A stretch of 64,000 nucleotides of DNA from Gloeopeniophorella convolvens (lineage: Eukaryota; Basidiomycota; Agaricomycetes; Russulales): the NCBI GenBank assembly GCA_022496205.1, contig WTXD01000004.1, positions 372,001-436,000 of the forward strand. Reading direction: 5' to 3'. This document shows, piece after piece, positions 12,312-22,164 of this stretch. Numbering within the stretch: the stretch's first letter is position 1; every line of letters begins with the position of its first letter. The notes beneath the pieces were generated by a model. It saw only the letters and a program-made list of their open reading frames with translations, did no database searches and was not told where the DNA came from. Both the position numbers and the translations under genes were made by a program.

Positions 12312-13039
12312 TTACAGAGGACCACCTGCTCGCTGGCAGTGAGAAGCCGACTGAGATTTGCGCAGGAAGAAGCTTACAGAAGTCATACACCAAACGGGCT
12401 TGGACGTGCTCGTTCTTCGGGCCGATGAAGTCGACATGGCGAGTGTGACGTCTCTCGCCTTTGACCTCTTCGAAGCCCCAAATCTAATCAGATAGACATT
12501 ACCTCGAGATCGATTGAAAAGGTAAATTACAAACCTGCTCCGCAATCCATGTTGTCTTACTCTTCGGAGTGTCGCTTTCAACATAGGAATGGATGGCAAA
12601 GTGCTCCTCTGTATCTGGGAGCCACCCATTCTTAAGGAATTCGTTTTCAACATTTTGAAGCTTCACCCTCCTAGATTTCGAGATGCACGGACCGAACAAG
12701 TGGTCGTCGTTCTCCCGAGCAATCCAGTCAAGGGGGCGGTTCTCAGACGTTCCAGGGATGCCACCGGTGAGTTTCTGGTCGATATCGACGTGTTCCACTC
12801 CTTCGGCATCCTTGTAGTGCTTGCAATAGAGTGTCACAGTAGCCAGGCCTACGGCGCGGCGTTTGATCCAGCCCAAGCCTTGAAGACGCAGGATCTCGTC
12901 TGGGTCATCACTAAGTGATTTGTTCTGCAGGGTGCATAGTTGGGGTGAGGTTGCGCAGCCAGGCCAGTGAGAGCTGAAGACTGACCATAACCCATTTCCC
13001 GGTCAAGTCGAGAGTCGTGATGGTTTCGGGGGACGCCAT
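12312..13039 (-). CDS. Small conserved fungal lipocalin-like protein
   Basis: Starts at 13039 with MASPETITTLDLTGKWVM and continues, after an intron, into SLSDDPDEILRLQGLGW. It is beta-rich, with regularly spaced aromatic residues (VTLYCKHYKDAEGVEH, then DIDQKLTGGIPG, RPLDWIARENDDHLFG). It later has ESDTPKSKTTWIAEQ joined to IWGFEEVKGERRHTRHV. The layout of a GKW start, alternating strands and a final WGFEE strand resembles fatty-acid-binding/lipocalin-type barrels. I recall close relatives in many ascomycetes and basidiomycetes, annotated only as hypothetical. The last intron probably ends at GCAG, giving the C-terminus VYDFCGPL with stop at 12312; an alternative reads through to 12049. Ligand unknown. 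Confidence 0.7.
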
Positions 13040-13292
13040 TGTGGGTTGTTTTGGCCAAGTCGTTTGCTCTATCATGAACGCAGCTGGTCTTATAGTAGCC
13101 ACGAATTGCGACGCATATCACACACTGAGCGGTAAATCATGTGTGAGCGCTTTCCCTTGAGCGCAGGCTGGTGATTTACAACACTTGTTCACCGAGTACC
13201 CGAACAGGCCCATTCTTCTTGGTATAATCAGGATAGATTTGCGCCAGGAACACGCGGGAGCAAAGCAACTGATCGATTGATGGGGTGATTGG

Positions 13293-13946
13293 TCATTTGT
13301 TCTTCGGAAGAAAGACAGAGATAATCAACCATGATGCGTCCTTGCCCCTCTCCCAAGCTTGAGGCCCCCGGCTGTCATCTCCACCAAGCTCAACCATAAG
13401 ACCGTCCCTAGTCCACTCCATCCAGATCCCAATACTGCCAGATGACGGTCCGGAGCCACCACCTTTCCTGTCGGGCTCGCCCAAGGCGGCGACAAAGTCC
13501 TTGCCTACCGTTTTGCGCGTGATGTCGAGGGTAGGAGGACGAGGATTTCCGTCTTTTGGCTCTGCCGAGATAGCGATGACGAAAGGGGTGATGGGGTAGG
13601 GCGAATATGTGGGAGATCGTGATCTCAAGGATGACTGGGTGCTATCGGATTTGTCGGCCGTAACATTGTTGTATATGTCTATGCCGTCTAAGACTAGATT
13701 TTCTTCCTGGAGGTTCTGGCGAGAAGCTCCAGACGGAGGCCTGTAGCCGTTGACGGGAACGAAAAGGAGACTGAGTCCGAGAGCATAGTAGTTGAAATAG
13801 ACGGCATCGGTGTACGATTTGACCTCTGGAGTAGCTACCGGGGACGAGGACACATGTAGAGACAGGGCAGCGAGATGTACCGCGAGTTGATTCGACGAGG
13901 GTGTGTGTCCCAAGAGCTCGCGGATGTTGGATGCCAATCCAGACAT
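13293..13946 (-). CDS. Conserved fungal protein of unknown function
   Basis: A single uninterrupted coding exon, unusual in this intron-rich window. The preferred start is 13946 (MSGLASNIRELLGHTPSSN); an in-frame Met at 14018 would add 24 residues. It has no signal peptide or membrane segment. Recognisable blocks are YTDAVYFNYYALGLSLLF near the N-terminus, a middle rich in Ser/Pro, and a strongly conserved-looking C-terminal block: VGKDFVAALGEPDRKGGG, then GSIGIWMEWTRDGLMVELGG and RGPQAWERGKDASW. I have a recollection of this C-terminal block from other fungal hypothetical proteins but no functional name. It is divergently oriented from seipin, with about 200 bp between them. Confidence 0.7.
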   Translation of the reverse strand: MSGLASNIRELLGHTPSSNQLAVHLAALSLHVSSSPVATPEVKSYTDAVYFNYYALGLSLLFVPVNGYRPPSGASRQNLQEENLVLDGIDIYNNVTADKSDSTQSSLRSRSPTYSPYPITPFVIAISAEPKDGNPRPPTLDITRKTVGKDFVAALGEPDRKGGGSGPSSGSIGIWMEWTRDGLMVELGGDDSRGPQAWERGKDASWLIISVFLPKNK

Positions 13947-14147
13947 GGAGGTCACGCAGAGCCGTGACCGAGACTCTGCGGCGCGCATTGGCATGTCATC
14001 GATCATCACGTGTCGCATATATCCATGACGGATTGGCGCGCCGTTAGGAATTGGGCAGGAATCCGGCGTGGCGTACAGTCCGACCTGACATCCACCATAA
14101 GTACCCGGTACCCGCTAGACATTCTTCCGTCTACACCCACCAGCATC

Positions 14148-15382
14148 ATGGAAGGTAGTCTCGAAAAACGTCGGGGCAGACAGCAGAGGCCTTCCTTGGT
14201 GTCTCGCGTGGCCTATACTGTCTTCCTTTATCCCATGGAACTCTTGTTTTCCCTAGTGACATCTGCATTGCACCCCATCGCCCCTCAACTCATCCCACTC
14301 GTTGTCTTTTTCCTTTTAGTCCCCTTTCTTGCCATCCCCGCTGTCATCTCTGGTGTGTATGTTTGGAACAGTCGCGCCACTAGCTGGGATTCTCCTCTCT
14401 TCCTCCAATATGGGTACGTCTCGGGATGCAATACGAAGAGTGAGCTGCTCATGGTGTTGCTAGCGACGGTCTTCCACCGTATGCCGAAGCGCAGCTGTCT
14501 TCGTTCAGCCCAACGCAACCATACGACATATCTCTTCATCTTGTCGTTCCCGCGACACCGTCAAATTACGCCCTCGGGAACTTCATGACCATACTAACGT
14601 TGACTGGTCCATCGAACAGGACGCTGACCACCGTCCGCAAACCAGTGAGTACTGGCCACGCTGCTCACTACGGCGTATTCACTTCATTGCCGCCAGGCAA
14701 TCGTACTCCCCCCTTCCGCTTTTCGCCTGTCAAAACCAAGCACAGCGACTCTCAAAGTTCATCTTCTATCTGGTTACGTCTCCGGCGCAAGCCGTATTGC
14801 TGCCCGAGTTGAGCTCGGTAGACGGGATGGTTGGAAGTCCGTCGGGACGGGTGAAGGCCGGGAGCTTAGCGTATTGATGACTTCTCTCGAGGGCAGGGTG
14901 CGGCCCCAGGGCATCCGGTCCGTGTTTCTTCCTCTCGTCGCTTCCTCAGAATGCTGATTCCGAGGTCGCTCTACAGCGGAATCGTTACCCGGTATCCCCT
15001 TCTATCTGGGGCCGTTGCGTCTGTATCTTTCCTTGTAGCATCATTCCTTGTCTTGGCCGTTTGCCTCGTCCCCGCCCTCCGATGGCAGTACATTGAAGAT
15101 AACCCTGCCGCCGCCAAGGCAGATCCAGGCGTCCGCTCGCGGCCTTCTCAAGACGTGCTGGCTGAGAAGCGAGTCCGGAGGCGATCGTTGAAGCGAAGTG
15201 GAAGTGCTGGACGGGTGAAGCGAGAGGTATGCATTGTCTGTGCATGTCTGCTGTCTGTCGATGTGCTAATCCACATTTCACGATAGGACAACGAGACTGC
15301 TCTGCCCCCAGCCGATGCAGCCTCCACGCCATTGCGTCGCCGTCAGTCCCGGCCTTCCGAACCCGTATCTGATAGCGACTAG
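14148..15382 (+). CDS. Seipin, lipid droplet assembly protein
   Basis: ER membrane protein that forms oligomers at ER-lipid droplet contacts. ATG at 14148 (MEGSLEKRRGRQQRP). The first transmembrane segment is about LIPLVVFFLLVPFLAIPAV. The luminal beta-sandwich domain follows: QLSSFSPTQPYDISLHLVV, LSGYVSGASRIAARVELG, GEGRELSVLMTSLEGRV. The second transmembrane segment is GAVASVSFLVASFLVLAV, then WQYIEDN and a basic/acidic cytosolic tail ending PSEPVSDSD at 15382. The first intron restores YGDGLPPYAEAQ and the second joins RKP to AIVLPPSAFRL. The junction between QGIR and MLIPRSLYSGIV needs removal of only 32 nt (14918-14949). A final intron precedes DNETALPPADA. Identity is firm. Confidence 0.9.
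14918..14949 (+). other. Probable 32-nt intron in seipin
   Basis: It begins GTCCGT and ends TCCTCAG. Its removal gives CG|A (Arg) and joins PQGIR to MLIPRSLYSGIV in frame; without removal the frame hits TGA at once. A longer alternative ends at CCGAG (14962) and would delete conserved-looking residues. Confidence 0.5.
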
Positions 15383-16600
15383 TACCTTGCTAGGACCTTT
15401 TCCTTATTGTGTGTATTTCGTATTGTCTTGTTCAATTTGTCGTGTCACTACATCTCTAGGTGGCGGGAGGTCTCTTGGGCCACTGTCTCGCTAATAATGT
15501 ACCCTACACCTTGTCCCGCTTAGCTCGAACTGGGTTCGGCAGCGTGAGCTACAACTTATTCGGCTTTGATTCTGGCTTCCACCGCAATGGTGCGAATACG
15601 GTTGCGTTCCGGGCATTACTTTTTGTGCAGCTTTGAGCTGACCCGGCACGGCTTTTGCACGAAAGCTGCGAGAATATCTGAAACCCCTCGGTCTGTTGCA
15701 TGCCGGCGTGGAAGAGGGCGGCTATTATGACACGTTTGTGCTCTCTCAGCTTGATGAAGGCTCAAGCAGCTTTCATTCGGCTCTTTTCGGCGATGACGAT
15801 GTCATCGCCTCGCCTGGCGGGCGAACATCAATATACTCAACTGATTGGCGACTTCTGACGAGGAGCTTGAACAATCACTCGGGAAATCTGAATCAGTGCA
15901 TATTGGGCTTGGCCCGCCGTCCGCGCGTGCGATCGCGGTCCAGGGGATCACTGTCTATAGTAAGGTTGAGCGCAGGGATGAGCTGAGAAGGTCCTCGCAC
16001 AAAAAAAAACCTTGCAACCAGAAGCGAAGTAAAATCGAGAACACAATTGCTTACCATCACCTTGTGCCCACCCTAATAGCCTCGAGATCTCGGAGAATTG
16101 CAATGTCTTTCAGATCTAAGTAGAACGATGGAAATGCAAGCCAATCACAAACCGCCGATCGACTGGGTATTACCCTCTAGGTCACCTGACCGGGACTTTA
16201 CCGTCTCAAAACGGATGAATTGATGATAGCTGTCATCAGAAACCTTGAATGATCGCCCGATAAGATCCATCGAGTGGCGCACCACACCACGAAGCCGTCC
16301 CGATTCCAATCTGGCTAGAAGTTGTCGTCGTAACGCGCAACATGTAACATCTTAATGGTTCACATGATGGGTTCTGCCTTCTGTGATCGGTTGAAACCAA
16401 CTACAGAGAGTGCTGCATGCCATGTGCAAATTCAGGTGGTGCATCGGTACCCAGAATCTGCTTCGTTCCGGCGACAAAGCTGTCTATTTAATCTGCAAGA
16501 TATATCATCAATGTCACTGTACTGAGTCCAACCGCGACCCAACTACACCCAAGCGAACCTCGGGTAACACCGACACCTCAGCTCAACTGTCCGATTAAGC
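15383..16600. other. 1.2-kb intergenic region, nothing recognised
   Basis: Between seipin and the SDR gene, both on the plus strand. Short open frames exist but lack family motifs. There is an A-run near 16001. I looked for tRNA T-loop motifs: the one TTCGA-like site (near 15535, minus strand) has no pairing stems around it. Confidence 0.4.
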
Positions 16601-17646
16601 ATGAGTTCTTTGGATGTGCGCAGCCTCTTCGGTGTCGGCAGAAAAGTTGCGTTGGTCACGGGAGGGAGTCGGGGGATTGGCAAAATGGCCTGTCTTCCTT
16701 TTTTTTCCAGGCGTTCTGATGCCTTAACCGACTGCATTTTACAGATAGCCGCTGGTTTTGTCAAAAACGGTGCAAAGGTATACATCACAGCCCGGTCCGT
16801 GGAAGACTGCGAAACCACTGCACGCGAACTGAACGCTCTCGGACCGGGAGTGTGCATCCCCCTGCCGGCTGATCTGGGGAACAGTTCAGAAATCGAGAGA
16901 ATTGTCGCAGAGATAGCCAAGGAGGATAGTGCGTTGCATGTCCTTGTGAACAACGCCGGCGTGGCGTGGGCCTTTGGGATAGATGAATATCCTGTGCGTA
17001 CTGCCACCCTTACCACTTCCTCATTCTTTGGTGTAATACTCAACAGGACGATACCTTTACCAAAGTCTTGATGCTGAACGTCCAGCGAGTGTTCACACTC
17101 ACGCAGAAGGCTTTGCCCTTACTCCGTGCGGCAGCCGTTCAGGGCGGAAAAGACGGAAAGCACTTCCGAGACCCAGCACGCATCATTAACGTAAGCATGA
17201 GAGATAGCGTGATCGACTCAATCTCATCACAGCGTTCGCTAGATTGGTTCAATCGAGGGTTTGGGAGTTCCAGACCATGAGACCTACGCGTACTCTGCTT
17301 CAAAGGCGGCACTGCACCACCTCAGCCGCACTCTTGCAGGTCGCCTTGGACCGGAGGGCATCACCAGCAATACCGTTGCGTGTGGACCTTTTGAAACCAA
17401 AAGTATGCACCGCACGTGTTTTTGAGCTTTCAGCTAACGGTACTTGCAGTGATGGCCGGGGTACTCAATCCCACCATCAGAAAATACATCGAGAAACGTG
17501 TGCCCTTGTCCAGGCTCGGGACGCCAGAAGATGTGGCAGGGACTACGTTATTTCTTGCTAGCCGTGCAGGCGCGTGGGTTAACGGGGCCACGATCGCTTT
17601 AGAGGGGGGATGGCTAGCGCATATGCCTAGCGTCGCAAAGTTGTGA
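16601..17646 (+). CDS. Short-chain dehydrogenase/reductase (3-oxoacyl-ACP reductase-like)
   Basis: Classical SDR with NAD(P)-binding motif TGGSRGIG near residue 22, VNNAG, the catalytic Ser strand (INIGSIEGLG) and active-site YAYSASK (Y-x3-K). The C-terminal substrate region (VPLSRLGTPEDVAGTTLF) ends GGWLAHMPSVAKL. The cofactor is probably NADP, judging from the basic residue after the Gly motif. This is the type often labelled rhamnolipid-biosynthesis 3-oxoacyl-ACP reductase in fungi; the true substrate is unknown. Introns follow DEYP, IIN (ending CGCTAG) and ETK. An extra 57-nt in-frame segment directly after GIGKM (16688-16744) is almost certainly an intron with a GC donor, since the family sequence needs GKM joined to IAAGF. 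The gene is convergent with the SH3BGR-like gene, 68 bp away. Confidence 0.88.
16688..16744 (+). other. Candidate GC-AG intron, in frame and stop-free
   Basis: 57 nt starting GCCTGT and ending TTTACAG, with a CTTAAC branch-point-like site about 20 nt from the end. It sits inside the Rossmann-fold glycine motif helix. If retained it would add 19 residues without a stop. Confidence 0.55.
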
Positions 17647-17714
17647 GGGTTACCAGAGATCTGATGAGGGTACGATGCAATGGTATCGAGCTACTAGAGA
17701 GAAGGTCACCGCCG

Positions 17715-18727
17715 TCACGCACTTGCTTCCGTAACTTTGACCTCTACCTTCTCTCCGCCGCCATCTACTTCCCCCGCGCCCTCGTGCGACGACTCCGCGT
17801 GCGCAGTGGCTTCATCTTCCACCTCAGACAGCTTGGCAGGTTCCGCCGCCTGCTCTTTGACAGCATTCTTCTTACTGCCCTTGTCTGTAAAGTCACTCAA
17901 GCCCTTCACGAGGTCGTCTGCTTCGTCACCTCCGAGCCCAAGCTCCTCGATTAACGCGAGGAGATCGTCTTGCGTCACCTTCACACCTTGCAAGCCGTAT
18001 CCAGTAAGCTCCTCGCTCACGTCGAACTCGGAGTCGTTGCGCTTTCGCAGAGCGCTCTTGTCAACGGATTGGGCTGCGCCTCCGCGCAGCGGCGACCCAG
18101 CGGGGCTGACATTGAAGAGCGCCTTGTGTGCTGGCTTGGCCATCTGTGAGGGTGAAGACGCGCCTGGGACGCCGATGGGCTTCACTGGGAGTGTAGGGTA
18201 GGTGTTCTCGATGGATTCGTCCCATTTCTCGTTCAGACGGAGGAACGTCTCAAGTTCGCCGTATTCCACCGCTTCTTCGCTGAGACATAGGCTGCGATGT
18301 AGTTCGACTCCTGAGGGAGGGAGTGGACTCACAAGTCCGTGAAAGACTGCATATTGTCAGCATGGTAGAGGGTGCCAGGAGATTCAGTGGCCTACTCCAG
18401 GGCATGTCCCGCCGACCAGTATGCCGGGCAGCTGCTGCTTGTCTGCCATGCCAGGTTCGCATCAGAGGTCAACGTATCCGATGGGGTTGCGCTCGCCTAC
18501 GGGGGCCTTTCTCCTCCAGAGCCGTTTTGCATCCTCATCGGAGGCCAAGTCGTAGGAACTGAACGTGATGTTCTTGGTCTGTAGTATGCGCAGTATGTAT
18601 TCTGCGCTGCCAGTGATCAGTACTCGGGCCTCGGAGGGTATCATACGGTGTTCCTCAGACCTTGGCGCTGCCTCAGGGCCGCCTGTGACCCAATGGTCGT
18701 TAGGAATATTTGGATAGGGGGCCCCAT
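17715..18727 (-). CDS. SH3BGR/thioredoxin-like protein
   Basis: The N-terminal part is a glutaredoxin/thioredoxin-fold SH3BGR-type domain. It starts MGPPIQIFLTTIGSQAAL at 18727, splices after RQRQ into EYILRILQTKNITFSSYDL, then reads ASDEDAKRLWRRKAP and, after further introns, a segment ending at ALEEATES and a linker to FLRLNEKWDE. The family pattern is QxALRxRQ, then LELKxIxYxxxDLA, then KxLWRRKA. It has no CxxC, so redox activity is unlikely. The C-terminal half is acidic and Ala/Glu-rich, and ends VEVKVTEASA. It is probably cytosolic. The gene is divergent from LMW-PTP (123 bp between start codons) and convergent with the SDR gene. Confidence 0.78.
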
Positions 18728-18850
18728 GGTGGTCGGCACCTGCGAAGGGGGTGTGATCTGGGGAAGCGCCGATCGCGATATGTACGGACTTGGAAGCCTC
18801 AAGTTCCTTGGCTATCTAATCGCAGCACTTGAAAAGCTCCGCCCACCCCG
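18728..18850. promoter_or_regulatory. Compact divergent promoter
   Basis: The start codons of the SH3BGR-like gene (minus) and LMW-PTP (plus) are only 123 bp apart, so both promoters and 5' UTRs must lie here. No specific operator recognised. Confidence 0.5.
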
Positions 18851-19482
18851 ATGGCCCCCAACGTCCTCATCGTATGTCTAGGTAACATCTGCCGTTCTCC
18901 TATGGGAGAAGCTGTGCTCAGGCACGTCGCAAGCGAGCGCAAGGTCGACCTCTCCGTCGATAGCGCAGGCACGGCAGGATACCACGTCGGTGAAGAGCCT
19001 GATGAGCGGTGCGCCTGCCAAGTTCTCTCCTCTCTGCTGGCCATCTAACCAACTGCGGTGTGTAGGACTACGGCCACTTGCAAGAAGGTACAGATTCCCA
19101 ACGTCTCATATTGTAACCCACTGTCCTCATTGTTGAAGCCAGTACGGAGTCCCCATCTCGTGTGAAGCGCGTCAAGTGAGCCAGGAAGACTTCTACAATT
19201 TCACCCACATCCTTGCCTCCGACGCTTCAAATCTCAGCAACCTGCTTCGCATCAAACCCCAAGATGCTACTGCTGAGGTCAAGCTATGGGGTTCATACCT
19301 TGACAACAAGCCGATCGCTGACCCTTACTACGGTGGCATCGTGAGTCCCCTCATGTCTACGCACCACGACCTGACCTCAAAGCTTGGTGTAGAAAGGATT
19401 TGAGGCTACTTATGACCAATGCGTGAAACTGTCCAACGCGTTTTTGGATGCATTAGCCAAGACACCCTCTGCCTCATTATGA
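18851..19482 (+). CDS. Low molecular weight protein tyrosine phosphatase
   Basis: Cytosolic phosphotyrosine phosphatase. The P-loop lies at the N-terminus (VCLGNICRSPMGE), with nucleophile Cys and Arg. The general-acid loop is near the C-terminal third (IADPYYGG, Asp-Pro). Between these are SVDSAGTAGYHVGEEPDER, TTATCKKYGVPIS, then ARQVSQEDFYNF. The small exon 19066-19087 (22 nt) encodes TTATCKK and lies between two introns. Another intron separates GGI from GFEATYDQCVKLS. It ends KTPSASL at 19482. Length (about 155 residues) matches the family. Identity is firm. Confidence 0.92.
19066..19087 (+). other. 22-nt internal exon of LMW-PTP
   Basis: Bounded by TGTAG upstream and GTACAG downstream. 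It restores the family order DER-TTATCKK-YGVPIS. Confidence 0.75.
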
Positions 19483-19750
19483 AATGCACTTCGTCGTTGT
19501 AGGATGTATGACACTGCTGGAGTTGCAATGCAGAGAGTATGATAATATCCGCAGAGATTCAAGAAGTAGGATAGAGTCGTCCATGCAATTGTATTGTGCA
19601 CACATTCCCAAGCGTGCTTGCTACGTATCCCTAGTGATGAGTGGGCATGTTGACAGATGCCCGGCTAGTAAGCGCATCCTCCGCCTTCCAGAGGCTCGTT
19701 GTTGTCTGAAAAATAGACACAAGGTCAACATGCAGCGAAAGATATGGGGG

Positions 19751-22007
19751 TTAAACTTTGATTACCTTCTTCTGGGTGTAGAACTCGATTGCACTGGAAA
19801 ATGGTATGGTGAGTGAAGCACTGAAGCGTTGTCCCAACCTAGCATTACCTCTTTCCATAGAACCCGAGATCGCCCAACGCGCTTGCCTGCACAGACCGTT
19901 GAATGAGGGCGCAAACAACAATAGAGGTCATATTACCTTGTTTCCGCTCCAAGAGAACATAGGAAGAGGTACCGGTATAGGAACGTTGATGCCAATCTGA
20001 CCGACATTCACGTCGCGCTCAAACTTGCGGGCTGTAGCACCTGACTGGGTAAAGATGGCTGTGCCATTGCCATATCGGTTCTGGTTGATGATTTCGATGC
20101 CTTCATCGAGGGTGTCCGCCTTCAACACAATTAGGACTGGTCCGAAAATCTCTTCACTGGAACGAAGTCAGCGCGGGCGCGCGGCGAGGCGCAGAGAAAG
20201 GCTTACTCATAGCACTTCATTGATGTATCCGCTTCAATGATAGTTGGCCCTACGAAGTTGCCATGTTCATAACCAACAACCTTGACATGGCGCCCATCAA
20301 GGTGGATCTTCCCGCCTTCTTGCTCGGCAGAGCCGATCAGTCCAAGAATGCGCCTTTTCGCAGCTGGGGAAATGACAGGGCCACTAAGTAAGGGGAATTA
20401 GCGTTGAAATCTGCGTGGTTTGCATGGGCTTACAGGTCAGCATCCTTCTCGAAACCACCGCTGACCTTCAGATTCTCGGCAAGTTTCACGAGATCCGGCA
20501 GCCATGCTTGCGCCTCGCCAACCAATACTGCTACCGAAATAGCCATGCAACGCTGCCCAGCAGCTGAATGACGTGTTAGTGTTGATGTGATGTGAGAGGA
20601 CGTGGCGAATAAAGGCTTACCGCCAAAAGCAGCCCCAACGATTGAGTTCAATGCAAGGTTCTTGTTAGCTAGCCACATCATTGAGTCCGAGAGAGCACAA
20701 TGAAACATCTGGTCGTACCGTCCGGCATTAGTATGGCGTGGTTCTTAGCGCCCATGTTAGATTGGACACGTTTGCCGTGCTTCGTTCCACTGTAGCCTTG
20801 ACTCAGCGACTCAGTTATGCAACAAAATAACGCGGACGGACCGCTCATAGATATGCCTCCCGGCGCGATCCCCTCCCACAAAACTAATCGCCCTGATTGC
20901 CGGGTGATCACAAATGGCATTCACAGTCGGAACAGTCCCGTGGACAACATTGATCACGCCCGGGGGAAGTCCTGCTCGTTGGCACAGTTCAGCGATAATC
21001 ATCGCCGCACCGGGGTCACGCTCGGAAGGCTTCAGGATAAGCGTATTGCCTGTGACTGTGGCCATAGGGATTGACCATAATGGGATCATGCTAGTACAAT
21101 TCGCCGTAAGCACGCAAAGCACTGCATTGGCGACAGAACGCACGCGGGGAAGTTGAACGGAGCGATACTGGGGTAGCACACGTCAGTTGAAGCAGGAGCG
21201 CGACATCAGACTTGAGACATACGCGGATGTGACACCGAGAGGAAGCTTGCGAACTTCCGTGTCCATATCCTTGCTCACTTTGTGAAAGTGAATTTTGGGG
21301 TCATGGGGGCGTACAAGTGACTGACCTTCGATTTTCTCACCCAAGAGCAGCGAGGGTGCGCTTGCGGCGTGTTCCACTACCTGAAGCCCACGCAGGATGT
21401 CGCCATGTGCATCTGAGAGACTTAGGTGACCACACAGGCCGTCGAGAAATTGAACTGACCTGGGAGGGTCTTGCCTTGTTCAAGGACAATGCTTGCAGCC
21501 AGGGCATCTGCATTCTCTCGGATGAGTCGTTGGAACCTTAGGGGGATGATGGTGAGCGAGGTCTGCTGTCGTATGGTGTACGGAAGAACGGACTCAAGGA
21601 TGAACCTCTGCCTTGTCAGAGCTGTCGTCTTACTCCATGTCTTGAATGCCTCGGAGGCCGCATCGACGGCCTGCTCAAACTCGGTGCTGCTTGTTTCGGG
21701 GACACGAGTGAGAAGTGTTTGTGTAGACTGCCACGACGTCAGGGAAAAACAAAGAAACACAACAATAATACCCGCAACGCACTGGGTCAACTACATCGAT
21801 CCACTGAGTTGCTTTGCTCTGGACAAACTCTCCTCCGATGAAATTCGACGTGTTCTCCCCGGAAGCACTCGTGCCTTTCCAGTCTTTGGAAAGTTGCTCG
21901 GCTTTCTCACGCGCCACAGCATTCAAGCCACGCAGGGGAGGCTGGGCGGAGGCGGTAGCGTAGGCACGGGCGCGTAAAGCGCGCGCGGACAGGCGGGAAG
22001 AGAACAT
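19751..22007 (-). CDS. Methylmalonate-semialdehyde dehydrogenase, mitochondrial
   Basis: CoA-acylating aldehyde dehydrogenase of valine, thymine and inositol-type catabolism. It starts [17 protein letters not shown] at 22007, a typical mitochondrial presequence. Family blocks follow: [71 protein letters not shown], then the NAD-binding strands. The catalytic Cys lies in [16 protein letters not shown]. The end is [11 protein letters not shown], with stop at 19751. About nine introns, several visible as short frame shifts. It is divergent from the Myb-like gene, with 157 bp between start codons. Identity is firm. Confidence 0.9.
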
Positions 22008-22164
22008 GAGCCGGACGGAGCAAGAGTGAGAGGTGGGATGAGAAGTATTAATACATCGTGTATGCGGGGAACGGACCGTGCGGCCCGGGTCCTCATGGCG
22101 TCGCACGCAGCGATATTCGAGTCGCTCTGGCCGTGAACGACCCTGACGGCGCGTCCCTCCTGCG

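Noticed and set aside
15500..15600. A tRNA-like T-loop (TTCGAG on the minus strand)
   Set aside because: The flanking bases do not pair into a T-stem, and no D- or anticodon-arm can be found.
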